Position numbers and translations under genes: made by a program | NCBI GenBank assembly: GCA_015501055.1 | Contig: JADNYV010000147.1 | Span: 29,766 to 93,765, forward strand | DNA from: Mucidula mucida | Lineage: Eukaryota; Basidiomycota; Agaricomycetes; Agaricales; Physalacriaceae | Direction of reading: 5' to 3' | DNA length: 64,000 bases | The notes under the pieces: generated by a model | What the model saw: the letters and a program-made list of their open reading frames with translations, nothing else | Told to the model about the DNA's origin: nothing | Database searches by the model: none | Shown: positions 22,673 to 34,812 of the stretch, in pieces | How the letters are laid out: every line of letters starts with the position of its first letter | How positions within the stretch are numbered: position 1 is the first letter of the stretch

Positions 22673-25600
22673 TCAAGCAAGCTGAGGATCACCGACAAGA
22701 AGTACCTTGCGCAGTTCTTCCGCAATTGCTTGAGAAAGCAAGGGCGGCATGGCACTCGCCAGTTGGCTATACTGTTCTCGAAGCGAACCAGTGAACTCCC
22801 ATTTATTCTAAATAAGTAAGGTGTTTCATCCAATCAACTCTTTCCACAGGAAAACAGGCAGCCTACCGATATCCCCAGAATCCGAGCCATCTCAGGGACA
22901 GATAGGAATCGCTCCGGGTGGTCTACGCCAACCATATATCAGTAAGGCAATGTCCATGTATACTGGAAAGCACCTACGTGGATGGCGACATTTGACGGTC
23001 TCCGAAGGCAGGAGAAACGCGTCTACACCTCCGTTTCATTGACAAGACAGGAGTGAATCGAAAAACAGAAAGCTTACCAGGCAAGGGTTCTTCCCATTTC
23101 GCTACGGTAACATCGGGATCCCAGGACGTCACATCAGGCAAGTAGCAGCCCGTACAGTGCCACGAAAGCGCCTGACGCTGGTCAACAGTGAGGTGCGGAA
23201 ACTCGGTCGCAAAGCCCTTGCCCGAGGGCCGGCACGTCGCATTACTCCATTCCAGATCCGAGATGGCGTCTTTGAGTGTACGCGGGACGCTCGTCTTTGG
23301 CGGAGGAAAATCAGGCATCTCTCGGCCGGGCGCACACGCGATTACGACGAAATACTTTTTGTGTGCCGCAACCCCGAAATCCGCGCAATCGAGGACCCGC
23401 CCTTTGAGACAGTAACCTAGCTTCATGGCTTTATATATCATGTCATAAAGCTTTCGGCGGTCCGTGTCCTATGAGGGTCAGATTACCAAACTGTAGGGTG
23501 GCAAGGGTGATCACTTACGGGTGAGTGAGCGCAGACCTAACACCATCCAAAGATCAATGTTCCGTTTTGCTAGGGAAGGAAGAACTCACCGCATATGCAG
23601 GCCTAAACTCTTCAATACACTTCACGAAAGTGTCCTTGGAAAGTGCTCGCCCATTTCTCGTATCGCAGTTGATCAACAAAGCTGCGAATGGGTATTGCAG
23701 TATCGGCTGCGCGGACCATGAGCGTGAGAAGAAACTTCCTGTCGATTCCTTGAGAATGGCTGTCCGAGAATTCATCTACGAAACGAGTTGGTAAGCGGGA
23801 AATATTCACAAAGTGACCTACACTGAAAGCAGAAGCAAGAGTCACATCGGGTTCAACAACAAAACGATGGTTGAAGCCCGCCTCGCGGAATCCCAGCGAG
23901 GCGCTACCCGTCCCAGATAATATTTCGCCAAACTCCAGTATTGGCAGGGCAGGCGGAGTATCACCGCAACCGAGGACAGGAGTAAATCGAGGTTTTTCAC
24001 CATCGCAGAATACAATGTTCCACTTGCAGAACCTACCGTCGCCCACCTCGGGGACCTCAGCAAGGCCATCAAGGTCCGCGACAGATATTGCTTCTGAATG
24101 CACGTCCACGATATCCGAAAGACGAAAATGCGCTGGATCGGGTCGTGGTCGACATATCCGCAGCAGCTCGTTGGGTGGCGCGTCTGGCTGGAGACGATCC
24201 CCGGCGATCCCGGGGTATATACTGACGTACAGCGACAATGTCCTCATCGTCTGGACCAGGATCGTTGGGGACGCGGATGGAGCGGATGGATATTATCGTA
24301 CGCTCGAATAGACGCCCATCGGCTCCTTGGAGACCGACGACGAACGACTTCCCAGCAGTAAGCTTCTTCTTGATGCCTTGTACGGTAATCCATCGGACGT
24401 TGACGTTTATGTAGGTTTCGTCACCGCTCGGCTAGTCATGACAGTTAGTGAAAGGCGCTCCTTGGATCAAGACTAGACATACCGAAATACTTGATTTTGC
24501 CACCAGTTCATCGTATGTTGGAATAACGAGTTCGGCGACATTCTCTGGGGTCTGCTCTCCACCTTCAACGTTCTGCCCAGCATTGCCGAGGTCGTTGGCA
24601 CCATGTACAGAGCGCTCATGATCAACATTCTCCATCTCTTGATCAACCTTGGGCGACGGCTTTGTTTTTTGACACGGCCATGAAGCGCATTTTGTACTCG
24701 TGAGGCCGTCAAGTTTAGTAGACTTTGTATATACATCCACAACTAATGCTAGTGCTCGCGATGTCGGCCGGCAGATTCTCAACCCTTGTGTCCAGCGTCG
24801 GCATGGAAGCCTCCTTTCGCAGGAGCTCCCTCTCACCGTGGCGAACGACGACAATCCAACTATCAGCGCCATCCGTTTCTGAGTTAGCGGTCCATGTAAT
24901 GAGAAGTTGATTAGGCAAATGCTGCACGACAGCAATCGAGGCTGAAGGCGGAGGCCAGGGCGGGACAGTGAAATGGTAGGGCAGGCTATAGAGGGATCCT
25001 TGCCCAACACACTTGCGCGGCGTATTTCTGTCCTCGAGGAACCAGATCGGTGAGGCGAAGGAGCCTTGTCCAGGTTGATACTACCAAGCTTGGTAGTCAG
25101 GCGTTTCGTTGGGGGAGTAAAGAATAGGAATTTCTGAAAGTCAATTCTCTCCGGTGGATAGTTTGTAATGCGAACGAGAACGCCAGGTACAAAGGGGATG
25201 TCAGACCGGGTTTCTCGAACCTCAAGAGACTTTTCGTCGTTGTATGCGAAATCCCATTGGACATTTCCGGTAACATAATGGACGTCCAATGCACAAGTCC
25301 CGTGACTTCGACGGCGACTTTTAAGACAGTCAATCCCCTTCATATTCAGGTTAGTTCGTTGTCTGACTTGCACATTCATTATCACTTGCCATCTTCATTC
25401 CATCTCTCCACTCACCGATGGTTACAACTTCGTTGGCTTTGGTACTTGAGCCGAATGTCATAGCGCCCAAGGTAGGAGGCACGTGCAAGTTGAACAACTT
25501 AATATTAACACACTGCTCCTTGCCCGATCGAAGACTGACCCAGCCAAGTAGTCGGTCGTCGCTCCATACTCCGCAATCACCTCTCCGCTCGAAACGCGAA

Positions 25601-26201
25601 ACGCGAGAACGGGGCCGTTTGCGTTCTTGGAGAGCATCCTCCCGTTGTCTAGCGGTGGCTGGAGGTCGGGGGAGGCTGGGAGGCTTGGGAAGTGTCTTCT
25701 TGACTCGAAAGAGAAACGTGAAGAGTATGCCATTTTTGAGGTCTCCAAGAGACTCTTCGACGGTCCAGAGAGGATCCGTACGCAAAACAGCGACACCATC
25801 CACCAGGAAGCACACTTCAATGTCCTCCGCCGTCATTTTACGCCGTTTGGAGCGCATGAACGCGACACATCCGTCCCAGGTGTTCTGCAATAATTCGCGT
25901 AGACCCGCTTCCACAGGCCAGAAGGATCGCGTGCCGTATTCCCGTTGAATGTTCAAATTGTTTGCGTCGGAATGCCATGTGTTTGGATGTTGTACTCCGG
26001 GTTGAACGCGCCAGCTTCGGGAAGCCTAGGTTTTAACGGAGGCCGTTTACTCGTCGTGCCATTCGCTACACCACTCGTTCGCGCACGTTTATGTTTTGGC
26101 ATGTCACTGTAATTAGATTCACTGTCCTCAGAGCTATATTGTGACGAGTCGGAGTCATCAGATCCAAGGGCTTCCGGGTCTTCGATGGCATGGCTGGGCA
26201 T
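22673..26201 (-). pseudogene. Decayed paralog of the GHKL-FN3-methyltransferase fusion gene
   Basis: From ATG 26201 the minus strand reads MPSHAIEDPEALGSDDSDSS... then GLRELLQNTWDGC (N-box), FNLHVPPTLGAMTFGSSTK and GEWRDGMKM (G2-like loop). Next come WDFAYNDEKSLEVRETRSDIPFVPG, an FN3-like part (LLITWTANSETDGADSWIVVV), motif I (EILSGTGSASLGFREAGF), the 18-base micro-exon (VCAHSP), and motif X (QYSQLASAMPP), ending at 22673. Nearly the whole region equal to exon 4 of the intact copy (about 370 residues) is missing near 25060. Frame changes are needed near 25955, at the deletion junction, near 25010 and near 24200. A roughly 30-residue basic, Pro-rich insertion lies inside the ATPase part. It is in inverted orientation to the intact copy, about 6 kb away. 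Confidence 0.8.
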
Positions 26202-26352
26202 GCGGCGATCACATGCCACGAAATCCTCTCTCAGAAATTAACTACGCGTCAAGAATACTTATGCGGCACCGAAATCTTGCAATGTTCGTGAACCTGTCTC
26301 ATTCTACGTTTTACAACATGAATATGTACATGTACCGTAGGTTTCCAATTAT

Positions 26353-27687
26353 TTACGAGAGAACTGGGTTGTTCTCAGCGAAGTACTCATGGCTGTCAGC
26401 ATTAAGGATGGCCCGGGCGGGGTTACTAGTAGCGAGAGAGGCAGCGGCGCTCTGGCCGTAAGCATAGTCGTCCGTTCCGCCGATAATAGTGAAATGGGAA
26501 GACTCGTGGATAAGCGTTCCAGCCTGTAAGCCGAAATCCGTTAGTAAATCACACAATAAGATGATAGAGGAGTACGAACGCGTGAATCCGTTCCAGTGGT
26601 TGTTGTGCTCCAAAAGACGCCACAAAGGTAGATGGTGCCGAACCTGACAGGTAACAAACAAACAAACATTGAGACCAAGTTTTAAGCGACACATGACTGC
26701 AGCACGTACTGGCTCGGGTAAACGTATGCGTAGACGTCGCTGTCAGTGCAAGTACAGTCGTACTCATAGTCGGCATAAGGGTGGTCAAGCATCTTAGAGT
26801 AGTGCGACGCGACAGTCGAGTGGCGAGCCGATGTGTAAGTTCCAAACCACTTCACATAGCGAGCAGTAGACGCGGTGTTAGCAGTAAGATAACTAAAGAC
26901 AACGTCAGTCAACCGTGATTCGATTGAGACGGGCAGCTCACGAATTAGCAGAGGACGTGTAGCTTTGAGCGGCGGCAGCGGCAGTGACGAGCGTGCTCTG
27001 GCGCGAAGTGCTGCATCCATTGTAAGAGATGCGCTTCTCCAGGTTCGAGCGGCGGGAAACCGCTAGGGCACCGGTGAGCTCGGCGGTGTGTGTATCGACC
27101 GATGCCTTGAGCGACTGGAGCGAACCAGTCGAATCGACAACGCTGAAGACATTATCGGCCGCGATGCTGTACGCCGCCTCACCAGAGTTGGTGAAGTTGT
27201 ACGCGGCACCCACTGCGATTTAAACAGTCAGAAATCGGTTGAACTTATGGCCAACAAGAAAAGCCTTACAATTGTGGGATACAGTCACCGAGTCGCCGGG
27301 AGCAAGGATAGTGAAAGAAGAATCGGCGCCTTTGGCTGCGACTTCTTCGGGTACATACTTGACCTTGACACCGGTGAACAATGGGGACGCGTTCGCGCCG
27401 AGGCTGTTAATGGCGAAGCTGTTGGTCGCGTACGAGTTGACGAGGATGGAAGATGGGTCGTTGAGAATCTTCAACGTTTCGTCTCCAGAGTTGGTGAGGG
27501 TCGTGGCAACATGAAGGTTGTCAACATCAACGACAGAATCAGCTCCTACAAAGCGACTTGAGCAATCATCAAATAGTACGGGCATGACCCTACCGGTTAC
27601 CGACAAAGACAGGGAAGGAACAGCCGAAGCCGTGATCGCCGACAAGCACAGAGCGGTCAAGAAGCTGCGAACGGAGGGAGCGAACAT
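26353..27687 (-). CDS. Peptidyl-Lys metalloendopeptidase (secreted, M35 family)
   Basis: ATG at 27687 begins a signal peptide (MFAPSVRSFLTALCLSAITASA), followed by a propeptide with a dibasic site NLEKR before ISYNGCSTSRQ. The catalytic region has the zinc motif AGTLIHESSHF (HExxH) and GGTDDYAYGQ, which supplies the third ligand Asp in aspzincins. CTCTDSDVYAYVYPSQ supplies disulfide cysteines. The protein ends ENNPVLS at 26353. About five exons: 27687-27270, 27212 to about 26942, then three shorter ones. Enzymes of this type (first known from Grifola frondosa) are extracellular and cut on the N-terminal side of lysine. The frame looks intact, and length and motifs fit the family. Confidence 0.9.
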
Positions 27688-28676
27688 TGTGTCGATGGAT
27701 ACCTAGCAAAGTATTGGTGGAGTATTTCCGTATGCTGCACCGACTTTTATAGTCGCTTAACGTCTTGCACGCGATAACTTATCGCTTCCAGACACAAACG
27801 CCATAAATGTGGCCATGCTGATCATACAGACCCAGTCGCACCTTCCATATGCACGCACAACGAGTCATAAGTCTCGAGAGGTGAGCGCATGTCTTGGAAG
27901 CTCAGCTGTATTGAAGAGAATTCCGAAGAGGCTCCTTCAACGTCTACTGCCAAGACCATCTGCACAACAGCAATGTCACATGGAGGCTAGGGGCAAGCGG
28001 TTCTCCAGCCTCGGGACCGACAGGATGCTCAAAACAGGTCGCCCGTATCAGCTGTTGCTCTGGTCAAGAGCGGCCGCGTTTAGGGAGTATTCGTGGTCAA
28101 CCTTCGGGCATCGAGGGAGAGGAAAGACCATCAATCATTTCCTTGGCGGCACGACACAAGAAGCATTTCCGTATGAACTAGAACCGGACCGCTAGGACCA
28201 AGTACACGTGCTGGAAAAGTTGGCATGGCCAATGTGCTGAGAGCCACACGAACAACTGAGCATCACGCGTGTCGTTGCTTTTGGCCAGTGCGGCTGTTGT
28301 CACGACTCGATATTACAGGAGATCAAAATGATGATGAAGATGGCGAATGCGGAGAGGCTGAGTCCGGGTCTTCGACTGCCCCATGTAACCGCAACGAATG
28401 CAATGTGTTCAAGCTGTTGTTCATCAGCACTGCAGACAATCGCCCAGAGGTCAACACCGCAAATGATTGATCGCCGTCTGACCTAGTTGTAGTGTCAAGA
28501 AACGTAAAAGCAAACTTATAAAGCTCAGGGCATTGAGGATATCCTATGGAAGACTGGAGTATCAGACTAGTCAGTGACAATCCGGACAACGCATATCAAA
28601 GAGAATTCTTCAACGAACCACGAAAGATGAACTGATGTAGTTACAGTCACGCTTCTCGCATCGTTCTTGTCGTCGT
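27688..28676. other. Intergenic stretch
   Basis: Short frames on both strands without recognisable content. It contains the promoter side of the metalloendopeptidase gene and the 3' flank of the phosphotransferase gene. Confidence 0.4.
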
Positions 28677-29579
28677 CTACTGGCTACTTTTCTCCTCCTT
28701 TGGCAGTAACATATCGCCTTTCCCAATTTTGGTGGCCATCGGGGCCGTGTGACAGGCTGTCACCAGACTGTATGCACGACGAGTTGCATCCCCTACATCC
28801 AACTCAGCCCAACCCCCGCTATAAGCCTTGCGCGAATAACATGCTCTCTTGCGAAGACAAGACCATTGCTCTGCCATTGGAAGCCATCCGGCGTTTTCCC
28901 AATCAATGATTCCGCTCAAATGCCCGTCATTGGCTACGAGAACGTTCGGCATAGTAAGATCAGTGTGCGCGAAGACCATGGGATCTGCTTCGAGTGTCGC
29001 TATTACGTCTCCAAAATGTGGCGACATTGCCTGAACAAGAACGTCTTGGCTCACGAATCCTGTCATGAGCCGATAATATGCGATTCTGGAGGGAAGTGGG
29101 CCCCATAGAGCATCAGAGTATTGATCCCTGTCGGTGAGCAGGCCGTGTCCGCTCGCACTGACCATGACTTTGCCAGTTAGATGCGGAGGCTGAGCCACAG
29201 ACCATATGCGCCGCATCACGGCTGTGATTTCGGAACGAATTTGGTGATGATACTCCGGAGTAGATGGCACCTTCTTCTGCTGTACTGCTTCCAGTAATGT
29301 ACTCCCAGGAAGTTTAGATATCAACTCATATGTGTGACCGTCCAGATAGAATGAGTCATACATGTAGGGGATGGGAAGGCAATTTTGGCCTTGAAAGCGG
29401 GAGTTTAGAAAGCGAAGCGCATCCGCCTCTGTGCTGTGCTCTCGGCAGGTGCATTTGAGAACGAAGGGAAGCGAGAATCGGAATATTCGAACGCGCTCCG
29501 GCGCCCAATCGGACTCTGTAGAAAGAAGTCGATACAGCCAGAGACGCAACCTGTTGAATATTACGGACACGACCGCCAT
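28677..29579 (-). CDS. APH-family phosphotransferase-like protein
   Basis: A single-exon frame of 300 codons from ATG 29579 (MAVVSVIFNRLRLW). The catalytic loop is VFAHTDLTMPNVLV (H-x-D-L-x-x-x-N), and SGIIDWENAGW supplies the metal-binding Asp, as in aminoglycoside/choline phosphotransferase-fold enzymes. An upstream lysine region (LPFVLKC) and YELISKLPGSTL match the N-lobe and hinge of fungal APH proteins. These are common in multi-copy in filamentous fungi, and their small-molecule or protein substrates are mostly unknown. The frame extends further upstream but without another ATG. Confidence 0.8.
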   Translation of the reverse strand: MAVVSVIFNRLRLWLYRLLSTESDWAPERVRIFRFSLPFVLKCTCREHSTEADALRFLNSRFQGQNCLPIPYMYDSFYLDGHTYELISKLPGSTLLEAVQQKKVPSTPEYHHQIRSEITAVMRRIWSVAQPPHLTGKVMVSASGHGLLTDRDQYSDALWGPLPSRIAYYRLMTGFVSQDVLVQAMSPHFGDVIATLEADPMVFAHTDLTMPNVLVANDGHLSGIIDWENAGWLPMAEQWSCLRKRACYSRKAYSGGWAELDVGDATRRAYSLVTACHTAPMATKIGKGDMLLPKEEKSSQ

Positions 29580-29809
29580 AATGATAGCAGGTCTGGAGCT
29601 CCTTCTGCGGGCAAGGAAAATTTTGAAGGCGATGATGAGGTCGTGATTCGAATTTGAAGTCCGACTGATGTTTGTTGTATTTATGTGACGGGCATCCAAA
29701 ACAAGAACGCCAACGAAGATATCTAGCGCGCATCATGGCCATGCGGAACAATAGAATCAACGAGAAAGGTAGGCATTCAATAACGCCTTTGGGAATGGGA
29801 AAAATGGCA

Positions 29810-29816
29810 TATATAA
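29810..29816 (+). promoter_or_regulatory. TATA-box-like element
   Basis: TATATAA 167 bases upstream of the ATG at 29983, followed by a pyrimidine-rich leader (CCCTCACTCAACCCTCAC). It probably drives the small gene downstream. Confidence 0.4.
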
Positions 29817-29982
29817 GAGGACTGCGCTATCCATCAATTATACCCTCACTCAACCCTCACTTCATCTGAATTGCCCCAAGTCTCAATCCAATATCGAACA
29901 CCATTCCAGCTTGACAGTCAATTATCCTTCTACCATCCTCCATCTCAGAGAATTTGATGCTGGTACAGGCACTGGTCCAGCT

Positions 29983-30252
29983 ATGGAGTCCATGTCATTT
30001 GCCCTTCAACTCAAGCCAAGTTCCCTCTACATCGTCACTCAGACCATCCCATCCGATGGTAGTACCTCTGACGGTCCATTCGAACGCACAGCCTGGCATT
30101 GGCCATTCTTCATCACCGACGCCGCTGGTTTCGCGACACAGCACCACTGGAGCATCGTTCCCGACACTGTTTCAAGTTTTGAGGGCTACCAGCACCGTAC
30201 TGTCAGAGGGCGCACCAACCACAGCTACTATCTAGTATTCAAAGAAAATTGA
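29983..30252 (+). CDS. Small agaricomycete hypothetical protein
   Basis: An 89-codon frame from ATG 29983: MESMSFALQLKPSSLYIVTQTIPSDG... then WHWPFFITDAAGFATQHHW and the tail HSYYLVFKEN. The pattern (x-Y-I-V-T-Q-T-I-P-S-D-G, W-H-W-x-x-F-I-T-D) recalls short, multi-copy mushroom proteins of unknown function. A TATA-like box lies upstream. The gene stops 49 bases before the outer edge of the retrotransposon LTR, so the element landed in its 3' flank. Confidence 0.55.
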   Translation: MESMSFALQLKPSSLYIVTQTIPSDGSTSDGPFERTAWHWPFFITDAAGFATQHHWSIVPDTVSSFEGYQHRTVRGRTNHSYYLVFKEN

Positions 30253-30301
30253 TGAATGGACTCCCCCGACTGACGATGCTGCTGTGTCGGCCGCCCCTAC
30301 G

Positions 30302-30830
30302 TGTTAGCGACTGACTAAGCCACGAGACTCAACCAGGTACCACAGCAAGAACTGAAAGAGAAAACGTTCGCGTTCGTAAGACTAGGCTAGGCCAGGTGTA
30401 TAAACGAGATCGGAACTAAAGTACAATGATACTACACTACTGCTTATATACTATTAAGTCTGTGTTTGAAGCTCCTTGTCCATACGCGTTTCCACTAGGG
30501 ATGCTCCACGCCCTTGACCCAGTGTTGTATGCTACTAGTCCGTGAAACCATTAAATACGAGTGGTGACTGCATGTAAGTAATAATACTGAAACGACCATG
30601 TGTACTACAAGTGTCGGCGGTGTGTATACAATAGGGAGTCCATGAGGTATCGGCATGTATGATGTCATCCATGTGTTGGGCGTGTGTCCGACATGAGTAC
30701 GGCTTCGGTAATGAAAAGGGGTATGATCGGTGACGAAACAGATGATGAAACGGTCCGTTGGTTGATAAGACAAGGCTCCCGATAAGATATGATAAGATGT
30801 GAAAATGTGAAAATATGGCGATTCATAACA
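30302..30830 (-). repeat. LTR (3' LTR of the minus-strand element)
   Basis: 529 bases. It differs from the other two LTR copies in the window at roughly eight to ten positions (for example ACTGAAAGAG against ACTAAGAAAG near 30350, and AAAAGGGGTATG against AAAAGGGATATG near 30715). Confidence 0.9.
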
Positions 30831-30843
30831 TCACCCCCTCCTT
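30831..30843 (-). other. Polypurine tract of the retrotransposon
   Basis: On the minus strand AAGGAGGGGGTGA lies directly before the 3' LTR start TGTTATG, the expected place for the plus-strand primer. Confidence 0.6.
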
Positions 30844-31049
30844 AAGGCGCAAGTTCCATTCTGCGCCAGAGTCGCTCCATGAGGGCTGCAGAGGGTAGCG
30901 TGACGTCGAGGGGTTCGGTATCGGGCGGTGGCATGGGTCGGAAAAGATGTGATGGAAATTGCGACATGGGGACTTCAATGCGAGCAAGCGCGGGTGGCTT
31001 TGGCTTGTTCGGATATTGTTGGTGGAAATCACTGATGGCTTCGTCGGCA

Positions 31050-34000
31050 TTTTTGAGATTGCATGCCGGTTCCCATGTCTGCTCGTGTGTGCCGTAACCC
31101 TTCCAGTGAACCTTGTATTGAAAACCCCCGCGGTACTTCCGGGAATTCACCACTTTCTCGACCTCCCATTCCGGTTCGGCTCCTTCCAGCACAGGTGGTG
31201 GACGCGTGTCTTGGGGTTGCGTCGGAAATTGCGGCTCGTGGTAAGGCGTCAGCAGGGCCTCATTGAACACGGGATGAATGCTTTTCCACGTGTGAGGAAT
31301 CTGGAGCTTGTAAGAGCTCGTCCCGACTTTCTTGATCACTTTGAACGGCCCGAATCGTTTGTCATCGAGCTTCTTCATTGGTCGATCCGTGCTGAGATTC
31401 GTCCCTTCCAGCCATACTTTGTCGCCTTCCTTGTACTCTACTGCTCTGTTCGCTTCCTGTCATAAAACCGTTTCATGTCCTCTTTTGCCATCTTCAATGC
31501 TGACCCACTTCATCCCATGTCTTCCTCATGCCATCGGCAAACTCCTGCGCAGTCTCATTTCTCGATGCCGTTTTCGGAGCGGTGCCTTTGTAGGGATGTC
31601 TGCCCATGTCTGCGAAGAACGGAGTGACTTTGGTCGCCGAGTGAACTCGATCGTTGTAAACGAATTCAGCAGAGGGTAGCCATTCATGCCAGTCGTTCTG
31701 ATGATAGTTGACGAATAACCGTAAGAAATGTTCTATCTCTTGGTTCAACCGTTCCGTCTGCCCATTTGCCTGTGGATGATACGCCGTTGTAAAGTTTCCT
31801 GTATGCCCAACAACCGATACAATTCCTTCATGAAACGCGAGTGATATTGTGGACCGCGATCATGTATCATCTGTCGTGGCATCCCATGTATGGGGAAAAT
31901 GCGATCACGGTAAATGCGGGCCATGCCTTCTGACGTCAGAGTGGTGTGTGTCGGTATGATACGTAATCGCTTGGTGAAATGGTCCACAAACGTGCTGATC
32001 GCGTTGTATCCTCCTGATTCCGGCAGCTCTCCAATCATGTCCGTCCCTACTATCTCCCATGGCTCGCTTGGCACATCAATAGGATGAAGAGGTGCAGCCG
32101 GCTTCGTGCGATGTGACTTTGTAACCTGGCATTTTTGACACCCTTCTACGTATTCCGGACGTCTCGGCTGATTCCTGGCCACCAATAGGTGCGTGTGATC
32201 AGCTCGAGGGTCTTGTATCGTCCAGGATGCCCTGCAAGCTGTGCATCATGTGCATTCCAATAACTCTTCCCCGCAATTCCTTGTCCTTTGGTATGTAAAT
32301 ACGATCCTTCCATATAATAAGTCCATTTTCCTTCTCTTCCCATCCTTTTTCTTTGTTTTCTAATGCTTTTTGTACGTATCTGTCTTTGTTTCCTTTTCTT
32401 TGTTTGATTTTGTTAAGTAATTCGTCCTCCGGTGTATCTACTGTATGTAAAGAAAATTGAATTTGTGAAATAAAAAACTCCGGTTGAGCAAAACAACGTT
32501 TTCGTTATCTTTTTCCCCCTTCTCAAGGCCTGTCATCCTTGACAAGGCATCAGCTTTCCCCATCGTCTTGCCCGGCTTGTGAATCATTTGTATGTCATAC
32601 TCCGCCAACTCCGTAACCCATCTCGCCTGCCTCCGGTTCAACTTCTGCGGTTTCCTGAAGTACTGAAGGTTTTGATGATCGGTAAAAACCTCCACTGTCT
32701 CCTTAGCGCCTAGGAGATATTGCCGCCAGTCGTCGATCGAGTCCATAATAGCCATCATCTCTTTGTCGTAGATCTCATAATTGCGCTCCACTTCGTTCAG
32801 CGCGCGAGATCGGAAAGCTACTGGTCTCCATTTTCCGTCAACAAACTGGGAAAGAACCGCCCCGTTCGCATAGTTCGAGGAGTCCGCCTCGACTCGAAAC
32901 TTGCCGTCGTCGCGTGGTACAATCAGAACGGGTTCTTCCGTCATCCTCCGTTTCAACTCCTCAAACGCCTCGTGCTGCTCCATCCCCAAACCCATCGCCC
33001 TTCCCGGTTAGCGATGTCAACGGCTTTGCTACTCCCGCAAATCCCCGAATGAAACGTCGGTAGAAGTTGCAGAAGCCCAGGAATGACTGCACTTCCTTCT
33101 TCTTCGTCGGCTCCTTCCATTCCTTCACTACGGCCACTTTTGCCGGATCCATCTTCACTTCTCCTCCTCCAACAATACTCCTAAGTATCTACAGTCTGTG
33201 CCTCAAAACTACATTTCTCGGGTTTTAAATACAGCTTATTTACTCGTAATATTCTAATACCTTCGTACAATCTGTCTATGCTCCTCGAGAGTGTTCGTAA
33301 AGATAAGTATATCATCCAGGTAAACTATAACATGTCCGCCATCAATCAACTCCTTCAAGATGTGATTCATGAACGATTGGAACGTTGCCGGCGAGTTTGT
33401 GAGTCCGAAGAACATTACTAATGGCTCAACAGCCCTCGGTTTGTTCTAAACGCCGCTTTCCACTCATCACCGTCTTTGATCCGGATGTTATTGTAACCCC
33501 ATCGGACATCCATCTTTGTGAAAACCTTTGCTCCCTTCAACTTGTCGATAAGCTCCTGAATCAACGGCAAGGGTATCGGTTCTTGATTGTCATGTCGTTC
33601 AACTTCCGATAATCCTGCACTGGCCGAAGGCTTCCGTCCTTCTTCTTGACAAAGAAGAATGGTGACGCCATGGGTGAGATTGATGGCCGTATGCGTCCCG
33701 TGCGTATGTTTTCCTCCAAGAACTCGTCTAATGCCTTCTGCTCGGATGGACTAAGAGGATAGACCTTGCAGTCAACCGGTTTGGAACCAGGCGTGAGTTC
33801 TATCGCGTGATCCCAGGGTCTTCGCTCCGGTAACTTATCAAAGTCCGCCTTGCTGAATACATCGGAAAATTCCTCGATGTAAGGTGCAGCAGCAGATGAA
33901 GGCTGTTGTGATCTCAGCTTTTCACCGCTTTTGCGATAGTTGTCCCAGTCCATCCAGAACAAGCGCTCTCCCTCTTCCAACTTCTCTTCTACATCTTCTC

Positions 34001-34546
34001 CTTCGTCTTCTGGCGAGTCGTACTCAGGTAGATATCCGCAGCGGTCTGGGCATCGATCAAAAGACAATGTGGATTCCGTCCAGTTGATCGTGGGGTTGTG
34101 ATATCGTAACCAATCTAGCCCCAAAAAGATGCTTGTTTTACCAAGATTGGTGACGGCCAACTCAATCTTTTCTGCGTGATCACCGATCTTCATCCGGACC
34201 TCCACAAAGCCTTCGATTGCTCCTCCCTGTTTAGGGTTCCATCCGCATTGTAGACAGGGAGCTTGACCGGTAACTCCTTGATCGGGAGTCCGTTCTTCTC
34301 GACGAATTCTTTATTGACACAAGAACCCGTTGCTCCACTGTCAAGAAGGGCACTCGTTTCCCATTCAGAGCCTGTGTGTACGCTCTCTATGGTTACTCGG
34401 AGTTTCATGTCCTGCCCCTTTGTTCCCCGGATGTACTTCCTCGACTTTTTCAACTCCGTCACAACTTCCACCGCGGCTTCCTTTGTCAACGCTCTGATCG
34501 CCATCACCTTCTCCTCCGTCGCTTCTCTCTCTCTCCGCTCCGGCAT
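31050..34546 (-). pseudogene. pol region: protease, RT, RNase H, integrase, chromodomain
   Basis: Protease: SALLDSGATGSCV near 34340. Reverse transcriptase: [21 protein letters not shown] near 33630 and the catalytic YLDD at 33322-33311. RNase H: RVEADSSNYANGAVLSQF, VFTDHQNLQYF and KADALSRM (32540-32995). Integrase: HDAQLAGHPGRYKTLELI, GTDMIGELPESGGYNAIS, HDRGPQYHSRFMKEL and a tail with NGQTERLNQEIEH (31700-32290). Chromodomain: EWEVEKVVNSRKYRGGFQYKVHWKGY (31080-31190), thought to steer integration to heterochromatin. At least six frame changes or stops break the polyprotein. Confidence 0.9.
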
Positions 34547-34812
34547 CCATGCTCTAGAATTCCCACTGCTCTCGACACGTCATCCTCTCTTAGCCGTTGT
34601 GCAATCCACTCGGGCGTATTTGGCTCAAATCTTTCTTTCGCAGGTTTTGTTGGTGAAGTCGTCGATGATATTTTAGATGTTTCAGTACCCGTACTGTAAA
34701 TAAATTCTCATCTGACGACCCTTCCCTTGATGACTGCTCCGGCAGGACTGCGTCTACTGCGGGAGCTTCGCAAAACCCAACTCTTCGGCCAACTTCTTCT
34801 TCTCCTCGTCGT

